A stretch of 7,242 nucleotides of DNA from Bacteroidales bacterium (GCA_007130555.1 SLSH01000175.1:1-7242); one strand, 5' to 3'; shown: positions 1 through 7,049, counted from the stretch's first letter. Notes: generated by a model not told the origin, from the sequence alone. Numbers and translations are program-made.

Positions 1-275
1 ATGTATTGTTACTGGATGAACCTACTAATGATATTGATATTAATACTCTGAGAGCATTAGAAGAAGGACTTGACCAATTTGCAGGATGTGCGGTTATTAT
101 TTCTCATGACAGATGGTTTCTAGATCGTGTTTGCACTCATATATTGGCGTTTGAAGGAAATTCGCAGGTGTATTTTTTCGAGGGGACTTATAGTGAATAT
201 GAAGAAAATCGTAAAAAACGCATAGGAACCGAAGGTCCAAAACGTATTCGTTATAAAAAATTAATAAAAGAGTGA
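1..275 (+). CDS. ettA: EttA, energy-dependent translational throttle (ABC-F ATPase), 3' fragment
   Basis: This is the last 90 or so codons of an ABC-F protein; the gene begins before the window, so no start is assigned. The fragment opens on the Walker B stretch of the second ATPase domain (VLLLDEPTND), followed by the D-loop region and the H-switch ISHDRWFLD. It ends in the tail FFEGTYSEYEENRKKR...RIRYKKL, which distinguishes EttA from Uup and other ABC-F members, whose tails differ. EttA binds the ribosomal E site and gates entry of the first elongation cycle according to the ATP/ADP ratio; this is family knowledge. Walker A, the signature motif and the arm domain lie outside the window. 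The stop is TGA at 273-275. The gene converges on the NTF2-like gene ending at 353. Identification is strong despite truncation. Confidence 0.92.
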   Translation, partial: VLLLDEPTNDIDINTLRALEEGLDQFAGCAVIISHDRWFLDRVCTHILAFEGNSQVYFFEGTYSEYEENRKKRIGTEGPKRIRYKKLIKE

Positions 276-281
276 AAAACT

Positions 282-305
282 TTTAAATAAGTGTGATTAT
301 TTGAA
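282..305. terminator. Possible weak AT-only hairpin after ettA
   Basis: Positions 282-290 can pair with 297-305 (nine pairs, one of them G-T) around the 6-nt loop GTGTGA, seven bases after the ettA stop. The stem has no G-C pair and only a short T run follows on the plus strand, while an A run (275-279) precedes it, which would give a T run on the minus strand. It could act weakly in both directions between the convergent ettA and NTF2-like genes, or be chance in AT-rich DNA. The rest of the 276-352 gap shows nothing. Confidence 0.22.
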
Positions 306-352
306 TTTACAATATTTTCGTTTTATATAATGTTTGTTTTTTTCAACTTTTA

Positions 353-823
353 TTATTTAAGTGCAGAATTGTAAGGGATTGATGAATGATGCAAATCTAT
401 TTTTAATTTACCATTAATAAGTTTATAGCCAAAGGTATATTCAGTTTTTATTTCATTTCCGTCAAGGTCTGTAAAAAAGCAATTGCCCATAGCAATTGCG
501 CGATTTTCTTCCAAAATAAAACCGATATTTTTAAATCTGATTTTTGTCCAAGGAGTAATTGCAAACCCATGGTCTTCGGAATATTCACGATTTTCTACGG
601 CAATAAAGTAGGATATCGCACAAGATTTAGTTAGTCTGAATTGTTTAATAGAACATTTTGTAGGTTTAAACAAAACATCCCCTAAATTAAAGGCGTATTG
701 GCTGTCTAAAAAATCATTTGTAAATTTTTCACATTCAATTTTATTATTTTTTAATGACCCGATTTTTATTACTCCGTTGCTCCATTGTTTTTGGGCTTCA
801 ATTACTTGTTTTTTGCTTATCAT
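353..823 (-). CDS. Small NTF2-like (SnoaL-type) protein of unknown function
   Basis: A 156-residue protein with no signal peptide or membrane segment. Recognisable blocks are VLFKPTK (50-56), EDHGFAITPWTKIRF (83-97), FFTDLDG (116-122), YTFGY (129-133) and the C-terminal LHHSSIPY (144-151). From memory, this block pattern marks a conserved bacterial family with an NTF2/SnoaL-like cone fold, related to the CaMKII association domain. Homologues often carry the label phosphoribosyl-AMP cyclohydrolase; I see none of the Cys/His metal motifs of HisI, so I do not use that name. Many relatives are exported, whereas this one begins directly at MISKKQVIEAQKQW and looks cytoplasmic. The start ATG at 821-823 is the only reasonable one. 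It lies 31 nt downstream of tRNA-Val on the same strand with no clear promoter between, so read-through from the tRNA promoter is likely. The substrate or partner is unknown. Confidence 0.82.
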   Translation of the reverse strand: MISKKQVIEAQKQWSNGVIKIGSLKNNKIECEKFTNDFLDSQYAFNLGDVLFKPTKCSIKQFRLTKSCAISYFIAVENREYSEDHGFAITPWTKIRFKNIGFILEENRAIAMGNCFFTDLDGNEIKTEYTFGYKLINGKLKIDLHHSSIPYNSALK

Positions 824-854
824 GTTTTAGAATATAATTTTTGGGATGTTTTTG

Positions 855-929
855 TGAGCCATACTGGATTTGAACCAGTGACCCCTAGCCTGTCAAGCTA
901 GTGCTCTAAACCAACTGAGCTAATGGCTC
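855..929 (-). tRNA. tRNA-Val, anticodon GAC
   Basis: Read on the minus strand, a complete cloverleaf is present. The acceptor stem GAGCCAT/ATGGCTC (7 of 7 pairs) is followed by the D stem GCTC/GAGC and the anticodon stem CTAGC/GCTAG around the loop TTGACAG. A 5-nt variable loop GGGTC and the T stem ACTGG/CCAGT with loop TTCAAAT complete it. The anticodon at positions 34-36 is GAC, reading the valine codons GUC and GUU; the anticodon arm resembles E. coli tRNA-Val(GAC). The discriminator base is A (position 855), and CCA is not encoded, so a CCA-adding enzyme is required, as is common in Bacteroidota. The gene stands alone, with no neighbouring tRNA. Confidence 0.96.
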
Positions 930-949
930 TTTTTAATAAATACGGGAAA

Positions 950-978
950 CAAAAATACTAAATTTACTTTATACCAAA
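950..978 (-). promoter_or_regulatory. Bacteroidota-type promoter for tRNA-Val
   Basis: On the minus strand the -7 element TATTTTTG (950-957) matches the Bacteroidota consensus TAnnTTTG exactly. A TTTG box (975-978) lies 17 nt upstream, at the short end of the usual spacing. Transcription would start near 943, giving a leader of about 13 nt before the tRNA at 929. The box directly abuts the -33 box of the divergent promoter. Confidence 0.68.
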
Positions 979-1008
979 TTGTTTTTTGTAAAAAAATATT
1001 TAGTTTTG
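979..1008 (+). promoter_or_regulatory. Bacteroidota-type promoter for the TMTC-like gene
   Basis: The -7 element TAGTTTTG (1001-1008) matches TAnnTTTG, with TTG (979-981) 19 nt upstream. The predicted start near 1014 gives a leader of about 22 nt before ATG 1036. This argues against the in-frame upstream TTG at 979 as the translation start, because it would lie upstream of the transcript. An alternative TTTG at 985-988 is only 12 nt from the -7 box, too close. Confidence 0.6.
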
Positions 1009-1035
1009 TTGTCGGATTACGAAATTTGTAATAAA

Positions 1036-3204
1036 ATGGCAAATAAAACAAGAAAAAAGCAGAAACATAAATCAAAAAGGCAGGAAACAGCGATAACAAA
1101 CATTCAGGAAGTTAAAGTTTCTACACCTGCAAAAAAAATAAATGATTTGTATGCGTATCTAATTATTATTGTTTTCGGATTTGTTTTATATGCAAATACA
1201 TTAAATCATGATTATGCTCTTGATGATGCAATAGTAATAATCAGAAATCAATTTACACAACAAGGTACAAGTGGAATTTCGGATATTTTAAAATATGATA
1301 CTTTTACGGGATTTTGGTTAACAAGCAATCCCGGTAAAACCGCCCAACAAATACAGGAAGAAAAAAAACTTGTGGCAGGAGGAAGATACCGCCCCTTATC
1401 ATTAATAAGTTTTGCTGTCGAAATAGAATTGTTCGGGAAAGAAATATACGACCATAACAACGAATTTCTTCATTACGGGAATCCTAAACTTAGCCATTTC
1501 AATAATATTCTGCTTTATATCCTTACAACAATTATTTTGTTTATGATATTAAAGCGTTTTTTTCCTGAAAATAAAAACGGTAAATGGTACCTTTCTTTTC
1601 CTTTTATAATAAGTCTGCTGTTTCTTGCACATCCCATTCATACCGAGGCAGTTGCAAACATTAAAGGGCGTGACGAAATAATGACTTTGCTGGGTTCTTT
1701 ACTGGCTTTGTGGTTTACAATCAAATATCTTGATACAAACAAGTCATATAATTTAATTTTATCTTCATTATTTCTTTTTTTGGGATTGCTTTCAAAAGAA
1801 AATGCCATTACTTTTTTGGCAGTAATTCCTTTATCGGTTTATTATTTTACAAATCATTCTTTACACAAGAACTTTATTTCATTATTACCGTTATTAATTG
1901 CAGCAGGGGTATTTCTGGTAATTCGTGCCTCGATATTGGGTGTTGGCGGCGACAAGGAAATTGCACAGGAAATTATGAATAATCCGTTTATAAATGCAAG
2001 CGAATCGGAAAAATATGCGACAATATTTTTTACTTTGTGGATATATATAAAATTACTTTTCTATCCTCATCCACTGACTTATGATTATTATCCGCATCAG
2101 ATAGAAATTATTAACTGGGGAAATCCCGGAGCTTTTCTTCCGCTTATGTTTTATCTTGCAATAGGAGTTTATGCGGTTTACGGATTATTAAAGAAAAAAG
2201 ATGTGATTTCTTATTCCATTTGGTTTTATCTGATTCCGCTTTCGGTTGTATCAAATATGTTTTTTCCGGTAGGAACATTTATGAACGAAAGATTTGTATT
2301 TATATCATCAATAGGTTTTTGCATTTTTACCGGATATTTAATTTACAATTATATTCCGAAATTTATTAAGGACGCACAATCGTCAAGCTATGCAATTACA
2401 ATGATACTGATAGCTATTCTGAGTTTATATTCGATAAAAACAATTAGCAGAAACAAAGCCTGGGAAAATGATTTTGTATTGTTTACAACAGATGTAAAAA
2501 CTTCGTACAATTCGGCAAAAAGCACATGTTCGGCAGGAGGTAAAATTCTTGAGGAAGCTCAAAAACCACATATTTTTGAGAACAAAGCCTTGCATGATAA
2601 GTATTGTTTGCAGGCAATCGAATATCTGGAAAGGTCTCTTGAGATTTATCCCGAATATATTGATGCATTAAATTTAATGGGGAATGCTCATTTTCAGTAT
2701 AATATGAATATTGCAAAATCTCTGAAATACTATAATAAAGTTTTACGATTAAGACCTCGCCATAATATTGCATATAGTAATTCTAAAATTGTAATTGCCC
2801 GCGCACATGGATTGATAAATTCCGGAGAAAGTGTTGCTACTTATGATGAGATTTTGAGTGAAGTTTTGGAACTGCTTAAAATAAGACCTGACCATGCCGA
2901 GGCTTATCATCTTGCGGGTACTATCTACGGCAGATTTAAAGAAGATCTGCATACTGCAATAAAATATTTTGAACTTGCAAAAAAACACAATATAAATATT
3001 GCCTCTTTTTATCGTGATTTTGCTGTAGCTTACGGGATGTTACATAATTACAGGGATGCTTTAAATCACTTTTTAAAAGCTCAGGAACTGGATCCTGACG
3101 ATGTGCAGACTTACTATAATATTGCCATAACTTATAATATGATTGGCGATATGCCAAAAGCAAATGAATACTTTGCTATTTATAATAGAATGAAAGAAAA
3201 ATAA
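1036..3204 (+). CDS. TMTC-like polytopic membrane protein with C-terminal TPRs (putative GT-C glycosyltransferase)
   Basis: With ATG 1036 as start the protein has 722 residues. A very basic N-terminal tail (2-18) precedes a first membrane helix (about 38-55). Next come an extracytoplasmic loop with the Asp pair LDD (62-64) and GGRYRP (115-120), then roughly ten more hydrophobic segments up to about 468. Conserved blocks HPIHTEAVANIKGRDE (199-214), LLSKEN (251-256), YPHPLTYDYYP (343-353) and NERFVFISSIGFCI (417-430) match the layout of animal TMTC1-4, which are GT-C O-mannosyltransferases. Residues 520-722 contain about four to five TPR units, such as the one ending KAQELDPDD (681-689). In the GT-C fold, acidic residues in the first loop act in catalysis from a lipid-phosphate sugar donor; transfer of sugar to an exported protein is my inference. 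The in-frame TTG at 979 is rejected because of promoter position. Alternatively it could be a TPR scaffold without catalytic activity. Confidence 0.85.
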   Translation: MANKTRKKQKHKSKRQETAITNIQEVKVSTPAKKINDLYAYLIIIVFGFVLYANTLNHDYALDDAIVIIRNQFTQQGTSGISDILKYDTFTGFWLTSNPGKTAQQIQEEKKLVAGGRYRPLSLISFAVEIELFGKEIYDHNNEFLHYGNPKLSHFNNILLYILTTIILFMILKRFFPENKNGKWYLSFPFIISLLFLAHPIHTEAVANIKGRDEIMTLLGSLLALWFTIKYLDTNKSYNLILSSLFLFLGLLSKENAITFLAVIPLSVYYFTNHSLHKNFISLLPLLIAAGVFLVIRASILGVGGDKEIAQEIMNNPFINASESEKYATIFFTLWIYIKLLFYPHPLTYDYYPHQIEIINWGNPGAFLPLMFYLAIGVYAVYGLLKKKDVISYSIWFYLIPLSVVSNMFFPVGTFMNERFVFISSIGFCIFTGYLIYNYIPKFIKDAQSSSYAITMILIAILSLYSIKTISRNKAWENDFVLFTTDVKTSYNSAKSTCSAGGKILEEAQKPHIFENKALHDKYCLQAIEYLERSLEIYPEYIDALNLMGNAHFQYNMNIAKSLKYYNKVLRLRPRHNIAYSNSKIVIARAHGLINSGESVATYDEILSEVLELLKIRPDHAEAYHLAGTIYGRFKEDLHTAIKYFELAKKHNINIASFYRDFAVAYGMLHNYRDALNHFLKAQELDPDDVQTYYNIAITYNMIGDMPKANEYFAIYNRMKEK

Positions 3205-3219
3205 AAAGGTAAATATTTT

Positions 3220-4317
3220 TTAGACATTAAATCTGACATGTACAATATCTCCGTCCTGTACCATATAGTTTTTGCCTTCTACTGAGAATTTTCCGGCATT
3301 TTTCACCGCTATTTCTGAACCTAATTCTACAAAGTCGTCAAATTTCATAACTTCGGCACGAATGAATCCTCTGTGCATATCGGAATGTATTGTTCCTGCA
3401 GCTTCGGGAGCAGTTATACCTTTTTTGATTGTCCATGCTCTGATTTCTTTAGGACCAATTGTAAAAAAAGATTGAAGTTTTAGTAAATCGTAAGCTTCTC
3501 GAATTAAAATATTTACTCCGGGTTCGCTTATTCCGTAATCATCTAAAAATTCTTTTTTTTCGTCTTCGCCTGATAATTTGGAAATTTGCGATTCCAGTTC
3601 TGCCGCAATTGATAAAATTTTTACATCCTGTTCTTTTAATGCCCGTTTAACCGCTTCGACATATTTATTTGTTGTATTTATTGAATTTTCGTCAATATTA
3701 CAGACAAACATTATTGGTTTTGCGGTAAGTAAAGCAAGGTCGTCAATATGTTTTTTATCTTCTTCTTTAACGGGAGCAGTTCTGGCATTATTCATATTTT
3801 CAAGATGTTCTTCATATATTTTTAATATTTCCATGATTTTTCGTGCTTCTTTATCTCCTGTTTTGATAAGTTTTTCCATTCGTGCTATTTTTTTTTGTAC
3901 GGATTCAAGGTCTTTAATTTGTAATTCAATATCAATAGTTTCGATATCTCTTACAGGGTCAACCGAGCCGTCAATATGAGGAAGATTTTCATTATCAAAA
4001 CATCTGAGGATATGAATTAATGCATCTGCATTACGGATATCCGCCAGAAAAGTATTTCCTACTCCCTCTCCTCTTCCCGAGCCTTTTGTAAGACCGGGTA
4101 TATCAACTATATTAACAGTTGCAGGAACAACTTTATCAGTAGGTTGAAATCTTTCTAAAATTCCTAATCTGTTATCAGGAACATTAATTATTCCAATATT
4201 GGATTTATTGCTTGAAAATGCATAATCAGAAGTTTGTGCTTTGGTTTTAGATATGCAGTTAAATAATGTGGTTTTTCCGCTGTTTGCAATTCCTATAATT
4301 CCACAATGAAGTCCCAT
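3220..4317 (-). CDS. ychF: YchF/OLA1-family ATPase
   Basis: The 365-residue length is typical of YchF. The N-terminal G domain has a P-loop GIANSGKT (9-16), the switch-II motif DIPGL (72-76), the YchF block GEGVGNTFLADIR (83-95) and NIDE (207-210). That last motif replaces the NKxD of GTPases and is the family hallmark giving ATP rather than GTP preference. A helical insertion, rich in charged residues, spans about 130-195. A C-terminal TGS domain (about 281-364) contains HRGFIRAEV (305-313) and ends QDGDIVHVRFNV. YchF associates with ribosomes and affects stress responses; its exact task is unsettled. The P-loop differs from the usual GLPNVGKS, as noted in the findings. The gene is last in the mgtE cluster, starting 5 nt after the M28 stop, and converges on the TMTC-like gene. 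The start ATG 4315-4317 gives the expected MGLxCGI N-terminus. Confidence 0.95.
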   Translation of the reverse strand: MGLHCGIIGIANSGKTTLFNCISKTKAQTSDYAFSSNKSNIGIINVPDNRLGILERFQPTDKVVPATVNIVDIPGLTKGSGRGEGVGNTFLADIRNADALIHILRCFDNENLPHIDGSVDPVRDIETIDIELQIKDLESVQKKIARMEKLIKTGDKEARKIMEILKIYEEHLENMNNARTAPVKEEDKKHIDDLALLTAKPIMFVCNIDENSINTTNKYVEAVKRALKEQDVKILSIAAELESQISKLSGEDEKKEFLDDYGISEPGVNILIREAYDLLKLQSFFTIGPKEIRAWTIKKGITAPEAAGTIHSDMHRGFIRAEVMKFDDFVELGSEIAVKNAGKFSVEGKNYMVQDGDIVHVRFNV

Positions 4318-4322
4318 AATAA

Positions 4323-5576
4323 TTACATTTTTTCAATAAAATCAATAATAATATTAAATAATCCTTTATACGCTTTAAATGTAAGGTCTTCGGGCACATC
4401 TTCGGGTTGATGATAATAACTGTTGTCTCCTGCGAAGAAAAACATTGCTTTAACTCCTTTTTCGTGGAACGGAGCGTGGTCGCTGGAATATACAGCTTCG
4501 GTAGTTCGTATTCTTTCAAAATATTTTTTCTCATCATTTAATGAAAATAGAATTTCTTCGTATTCGGGATATTCTTTTGCATTAAAAACCGAAATTCCAT
4601 GTGTTCCTGTTCCTACCATGTCAAAATTAATTACAACTTTTACCAGACTTAAATCAAACGGGGGATTATTCGCAAAATATGTTGACCCACTGAGGTCTGC
4701 CTCTTCTCCACTAAAAAGGACGAAGAAAATATTATGTTTTAAGTTATTTTCATTTTTTTTATAATATTTTGCTAGGTTTAACACCATCGAAACTCCACTT
4801 GCATTATCGTTAGCACCGGGAAACATAATATCTCCCAACATTCCGAGATGGTCATAATGAGCAACAACCATAATTATACTGTCGGTTTCTCCCTCCAGAT
4901 AACCAACAACATTTTGAGTTTTATAATTTTCGTAAAATTCATTAGATATTTTTAAATAAACCGAATCGGCATTTACATCTATTACATCGGGTTTTATTTG
5001 TATATGAACAATATCGTCGATATAAGTTCTTGCTGTATATTTTAAATCTGTTGCAACTTCGATAATTCCTTTGGCTTCTATATATTTTTTACTTAAAAAT
5101 AAGTTTGCAAAACTATATAATTCGGGGTTGTTAAACCCTGTGGTATCTATACATACAAGACATTCAGACTTATCCGATTTTAAAAAATTATTAAACCTCC
5201 ATGGATTTAAAAAAGTGTTTTTGTTTATCCAACAGATTTTAACCCATTCGTCAATATCCGGAGATGATGGAATAACAATAAAGTCCTTTGCTGGGGCAAG
5301 CTGATTATCTCCAAAAATCAAGACAGGATTTTCGGGAATGGAATTTACCGAAAAAGTATATTTCTGAAGATAAGATTCCCCGATTTTTTGCAGTCCGATA
5401 TTTTTAAATTCATTTTTTAGATATTGTGCCGCAATACTGTCTCCTTTGTTTATATATCCTCTACCGTAGAATTTTTCCGAGCTTAGTTTTTCAACAATAT
5501 TACGGGCATATTCCATGTCCTGCCCTATAATAATTAAGGATTTTAATAAGAAAATAATGATTATATATTTTTTCAT
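4323..5576 (-). CDS. Exported M28-family zinc aminopeptidase
   Basis: A 417-residue protein. The N-terminus MKKYIIIIFLLKSLIIIGQ looks like a signal peptide with cleavage near residue 19, so the enzyme is probably periplasmic or secreted. The mature N-terminal part (about 20-220) includes KLSSEKFYGRGY, typical of Bacteroidota M28 enzymes, and an insert of PA-like character. The catalytic domain has all the two-zinc residues expected for M28: AHYDHLG (His240), GANDNASG (bridging Asp257), SGEEADLSGS (catalytic Glu291 and ligand Glu292), NFDMVG (Asp319) and YYHQPED (His389). The fold is that of bacterial leucyl aminopeptidases; it removes N-terminal residues from peptides, but the specificity cannot be read from sequence. 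Its ATG follows the mgtE stop by three bases and its stop precedes ychF by five, so it is the middle gene of the cluster. No C-terminal type IX sorting domain is present. Confidence 0.92.
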   Translation of the reverse strand: MKKYIIIIFLLKSLIIIGQDMEYARNIVEKLSSEKFYGRGYINKGDSIAAQYLKNEFKNIGLQKIGESYLQKYTFSVNSIPENPVLIFGDNQLAPAKDFIVIPSSPDIDEWVKICWINKNTFLNPWRFNNFLKSDKSECLVCIDTTGFNNPELYSFANLFLSKKYIEAKGIIEVATDLKYTARTYIDDIVHIQIKPDVIDVNADSVYLKISNEFYENYKTQNVVGYLEGETDSIIMVVAHYDHLGMLGDIMFPGANDNASGVSMVLNLAKYYKKNENNLKHNIFFVLFSGEEADLSGSTYFANNPPFDLSLVKVVINFDMVGTGTHGISVFNAKEYPEYEEILFSLNDEKKYFERIRTTEAVYSSDHAPFHEKGVKAMFFFAGDNSYYHQPEDVPEDLTFKAYKGLFNIIIDFIEKM

Positions 5577-5579
5577 TTT

Positions 5580-6941
5580 TTAAATAATCTGAAAATATAT
5601 TGCTTGGGCAATAATCATGTAAGTGAATAATCCGATAATATCGTTAGAAGTGGTTATAAAAGGTCCTGTTGCAATAGCCGGGTCTATTTTAAATCTGTCA
5701 AGCATAAGCGGCACAAAAGTTCCGAATACTGTAGCAAAAACGATAACACTAAATAACGACAAACTTACTGTTATTGTCAGGGCAAAAGTGCTTGAGAAGA
5801 AGTAATTGTATAAAAAAATTACCAGTCCGCATACCAGTCCGTTTAATATACCAACTCTTAATTCTTTAAATATTTTTTTTCCGATGCTTTGCAAGTCAAT
5901 ATCCCCGCTTGCTAATCCCTGCACCACTATTGCCGAAGATTGTACGCCAGCATTTCCTCCCATAGCTGCAACAAGAGGCAGGAATAAAGCCAATTCTGCG
6001 AATCTTGCGATATTTTCTTCGTATGCACCAAGGATTATCGACCCGCAAATACCTCCGAACATTCCGATTAACAGCCATGGTATTCTGGATTTTGATAGTT
6101 TAAATACACTGTCGGAAAAGTCAACATCCTGAGTAATCCCTGAAATTAACTGATAATCTTGCTCTGCTTCTTCACGAATAATATCAACAACATCATCAAT
6201 GGTTATTCTTCCGACTAGACGTCCTATGCCATCCACAACAGGCAGAGCCACCAGGTCGTATTTTTCCATTACTCTTGCGACTTCTTCGCTGGGAGTATCT
6301 GTTTTTACTGTTCTAATATCTGGGTCAATAAGGTTTTTAATCATGTTATTTGTTGAACTGAAAAGAAGCGATTTAAGAGAAACTATTCCTTTAAATATTT
6401 TTTTGTTGTCTATAACATAAACATAATAAACATTGTCAATATCTTTACCTTGTTCCCGCATTTCGCCAAGAGCCTGCTTTACAGTTAAATTTTCGTTAAT
6501 TGCAATAAGTTCTTTAGCCATTAAACCGCCGGCAGTATTTTCGTCATAATTTAGCAGGTCAACAATATCACCTGCATGCTCGTGGTCTTTCAGATAAGAT
6601 AAAATATCTTCTTTCCTTTCATCATCAAAATAACCGAGAATATCCGCGGCATCGTCGGATTCCATTTTTTTAATAAATTGTCTTGCAATAACCTCATTAG
6701 GAATAACTGACAAAAGATTGTTTCTTTCATCTTCTTCTAGTTCTACAATAACATCGGCTGCAAAATCCGTGTCAAATAAAAGGAATAAATACTTGGCTTC
6801 TTCTATATTAATTTCTTCAAATAAATCAGCAATATCAGCCGGATGAAGAGACTTAATCATTTCATGAGCCTCATCATCTGCCTGTAAACGAACAAATTCT
6901 TTTAATTTGTCGAGATATTCCTTATTTATTTCTACACGCAT
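5580..6941 (-). CDS. mgtE: Magnesium transporter MgtE
   Basis: The protein has 453 residues, a normal MgtE length. An acidic N domain (about 1-130) shows LHPADIADLFEEI (32-44) and ESDDAADILGYF (94-105). The connector DENTAGGLM (133-141) leads into two CBS domains (about 140-260) with LVGRITIDDVVD (242-253) at the end of the second. A linking helix precedes the five-helix membrane domain (about 285-452). That domain contains PLVAAMGGNAGVQSS (322-336) and DPAIATGPFITTSND (420-434). Asp434 aligns by motif with the pore Asp432 of Thermus MgtE, which selects Mg2+. In the known mechanism the N and CBS domains bind Mg2+ and close the channel when the ion is abundant. It is the first gene of the mgtE - M28 - ychF cluster, with its own promoter directly upstream. 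The start ATG 6939-6941 fits the usual N-terminus. Confidence 0.96.
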   Translation of the reverse strand: MRVEINKEYLDKLKEFVRLQADDEAHEMIKSLHPADIADLFEEINIEEAKYLFLLFDTDFAADVIVELEEDERNNLLSVIPNEVIARQFIKKMESDDAADILGYFDDERKEDILSYLKDHEHAGDIVDLLNYDENTAGGLMAKELIAINENLTVKQALGEMREQGKDIDNVYYVYVIDNKKIFKGIVSLKSLLFSSTNNMIKNLIDPDIRTVKTDTPSEEVARVMEKYDLVALPVVDGIGRLVGRITIDDVVDIIREEAEQDYQLISGITQDVDFSDSVFKLSKSRIPWLLIGMFGGICGSIILGAYEENIARFAELALFLPLVAAMGGNAGVQSSAIVVQGLASGDIDLQSIGKKIFKELRVGILNGLVCGLVIFLYNYFFSSTFALTITVSLSLFSVIVFATVFGTFVPLMLDRFKIDPAIATGPFITTSNDIIGLFTYMIIAQAIYFQII

Positions 6942-6959
6942 GATTTGTTAAATTTTTTG

Positions 6960-6967
6960 CAAAAATA
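6960..6967 (-). promoter_or_regulatory. mgtE: -7 element of the mgtE promoter
   Basis: The minus strand reads TATTTTTG followed by C, a perfect match to the Bacteroidota TAnnTTTG element. Transcription would start near 6953, leaving a leader of only about 12 nt before the ATG. That is too short for an Mg2+ riboswitch (M-box) of the kind that controls mgtE in Firmicutes. I see no TTTG at the expected -33 distance; that region is occupied by the dyad at 6975-6991. Confidence 0.6.
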
Positions 6968-6972
6968 CAAAT

Positions 6973-7007
6973 AAATCCGTTAGTGTCGGATAAAAAATAG
7001 CGGATTT
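6973..7007. promoter_or_regulatory. Dyad and repeated half-site over the mgtE promoter
   Basis: ATCCG (6975-6979) and CGGAT (6987-6991) form a 5-bp dyad with a 7-nt centre. A second CGGAT (7001-7005) lies 14 nt further in the same orientation, and CGGATTT (7001-7007) can pair with AAATCCG (6973-6979) over seven bases. Relative to the predicted mgtE start the inner dyad covers about -22 to -38, where a regulator could compete with RNA polymerase. A plus-strand hairpin with a T run (7005-7011) is an alternative reading, but no plus-strand gene precedes it. Confidence 0.35.
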
Positions 7008-7049
7008 TTTTCGAATGGCAATTTATAAGATATTTTAATTTAATAACGA

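Noticed and set aside
855..929. Reading the tRNA as tRNA-Asp
   Set aside because: The plus strand shows GTC in the anticodon position, but the gene is on the minus strand, where the loop TTGACAG gives GAC, valine.
979..1035. In-frame TTG start adding 19 residues to the TMTC-like protein
   Set aside because: It overlaps the -33 box of the gene's own promoter and lies upstream of the predicted transcript start. The ATG at 1036 opens the basic tail MANKTRKKQK, a normal beginning for such proteins.
3578..3979. Plus-strand open frame of 133 codons opposite ychF
   Set aside because: It lies wholly antisense to the well-conserved YchF, has a low-complexity Ser/Ile/Phe-rich product and no promoter; it is a shadow of the AT-rich coding strand.
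4259..4537. Minus-strand frame overlapping the end of the M28 gene and the start of ychF
   Set aside because: Both overlapped genes show complete families with catalytic motifs in their own frames; this frame has no motif.
5806..6132. Plus-strand open frame of 108 codons opposite the mgtE membrane domain
   Set aside because: Antisense to a conserved transporter, with no recognisable motif and no initiation context.
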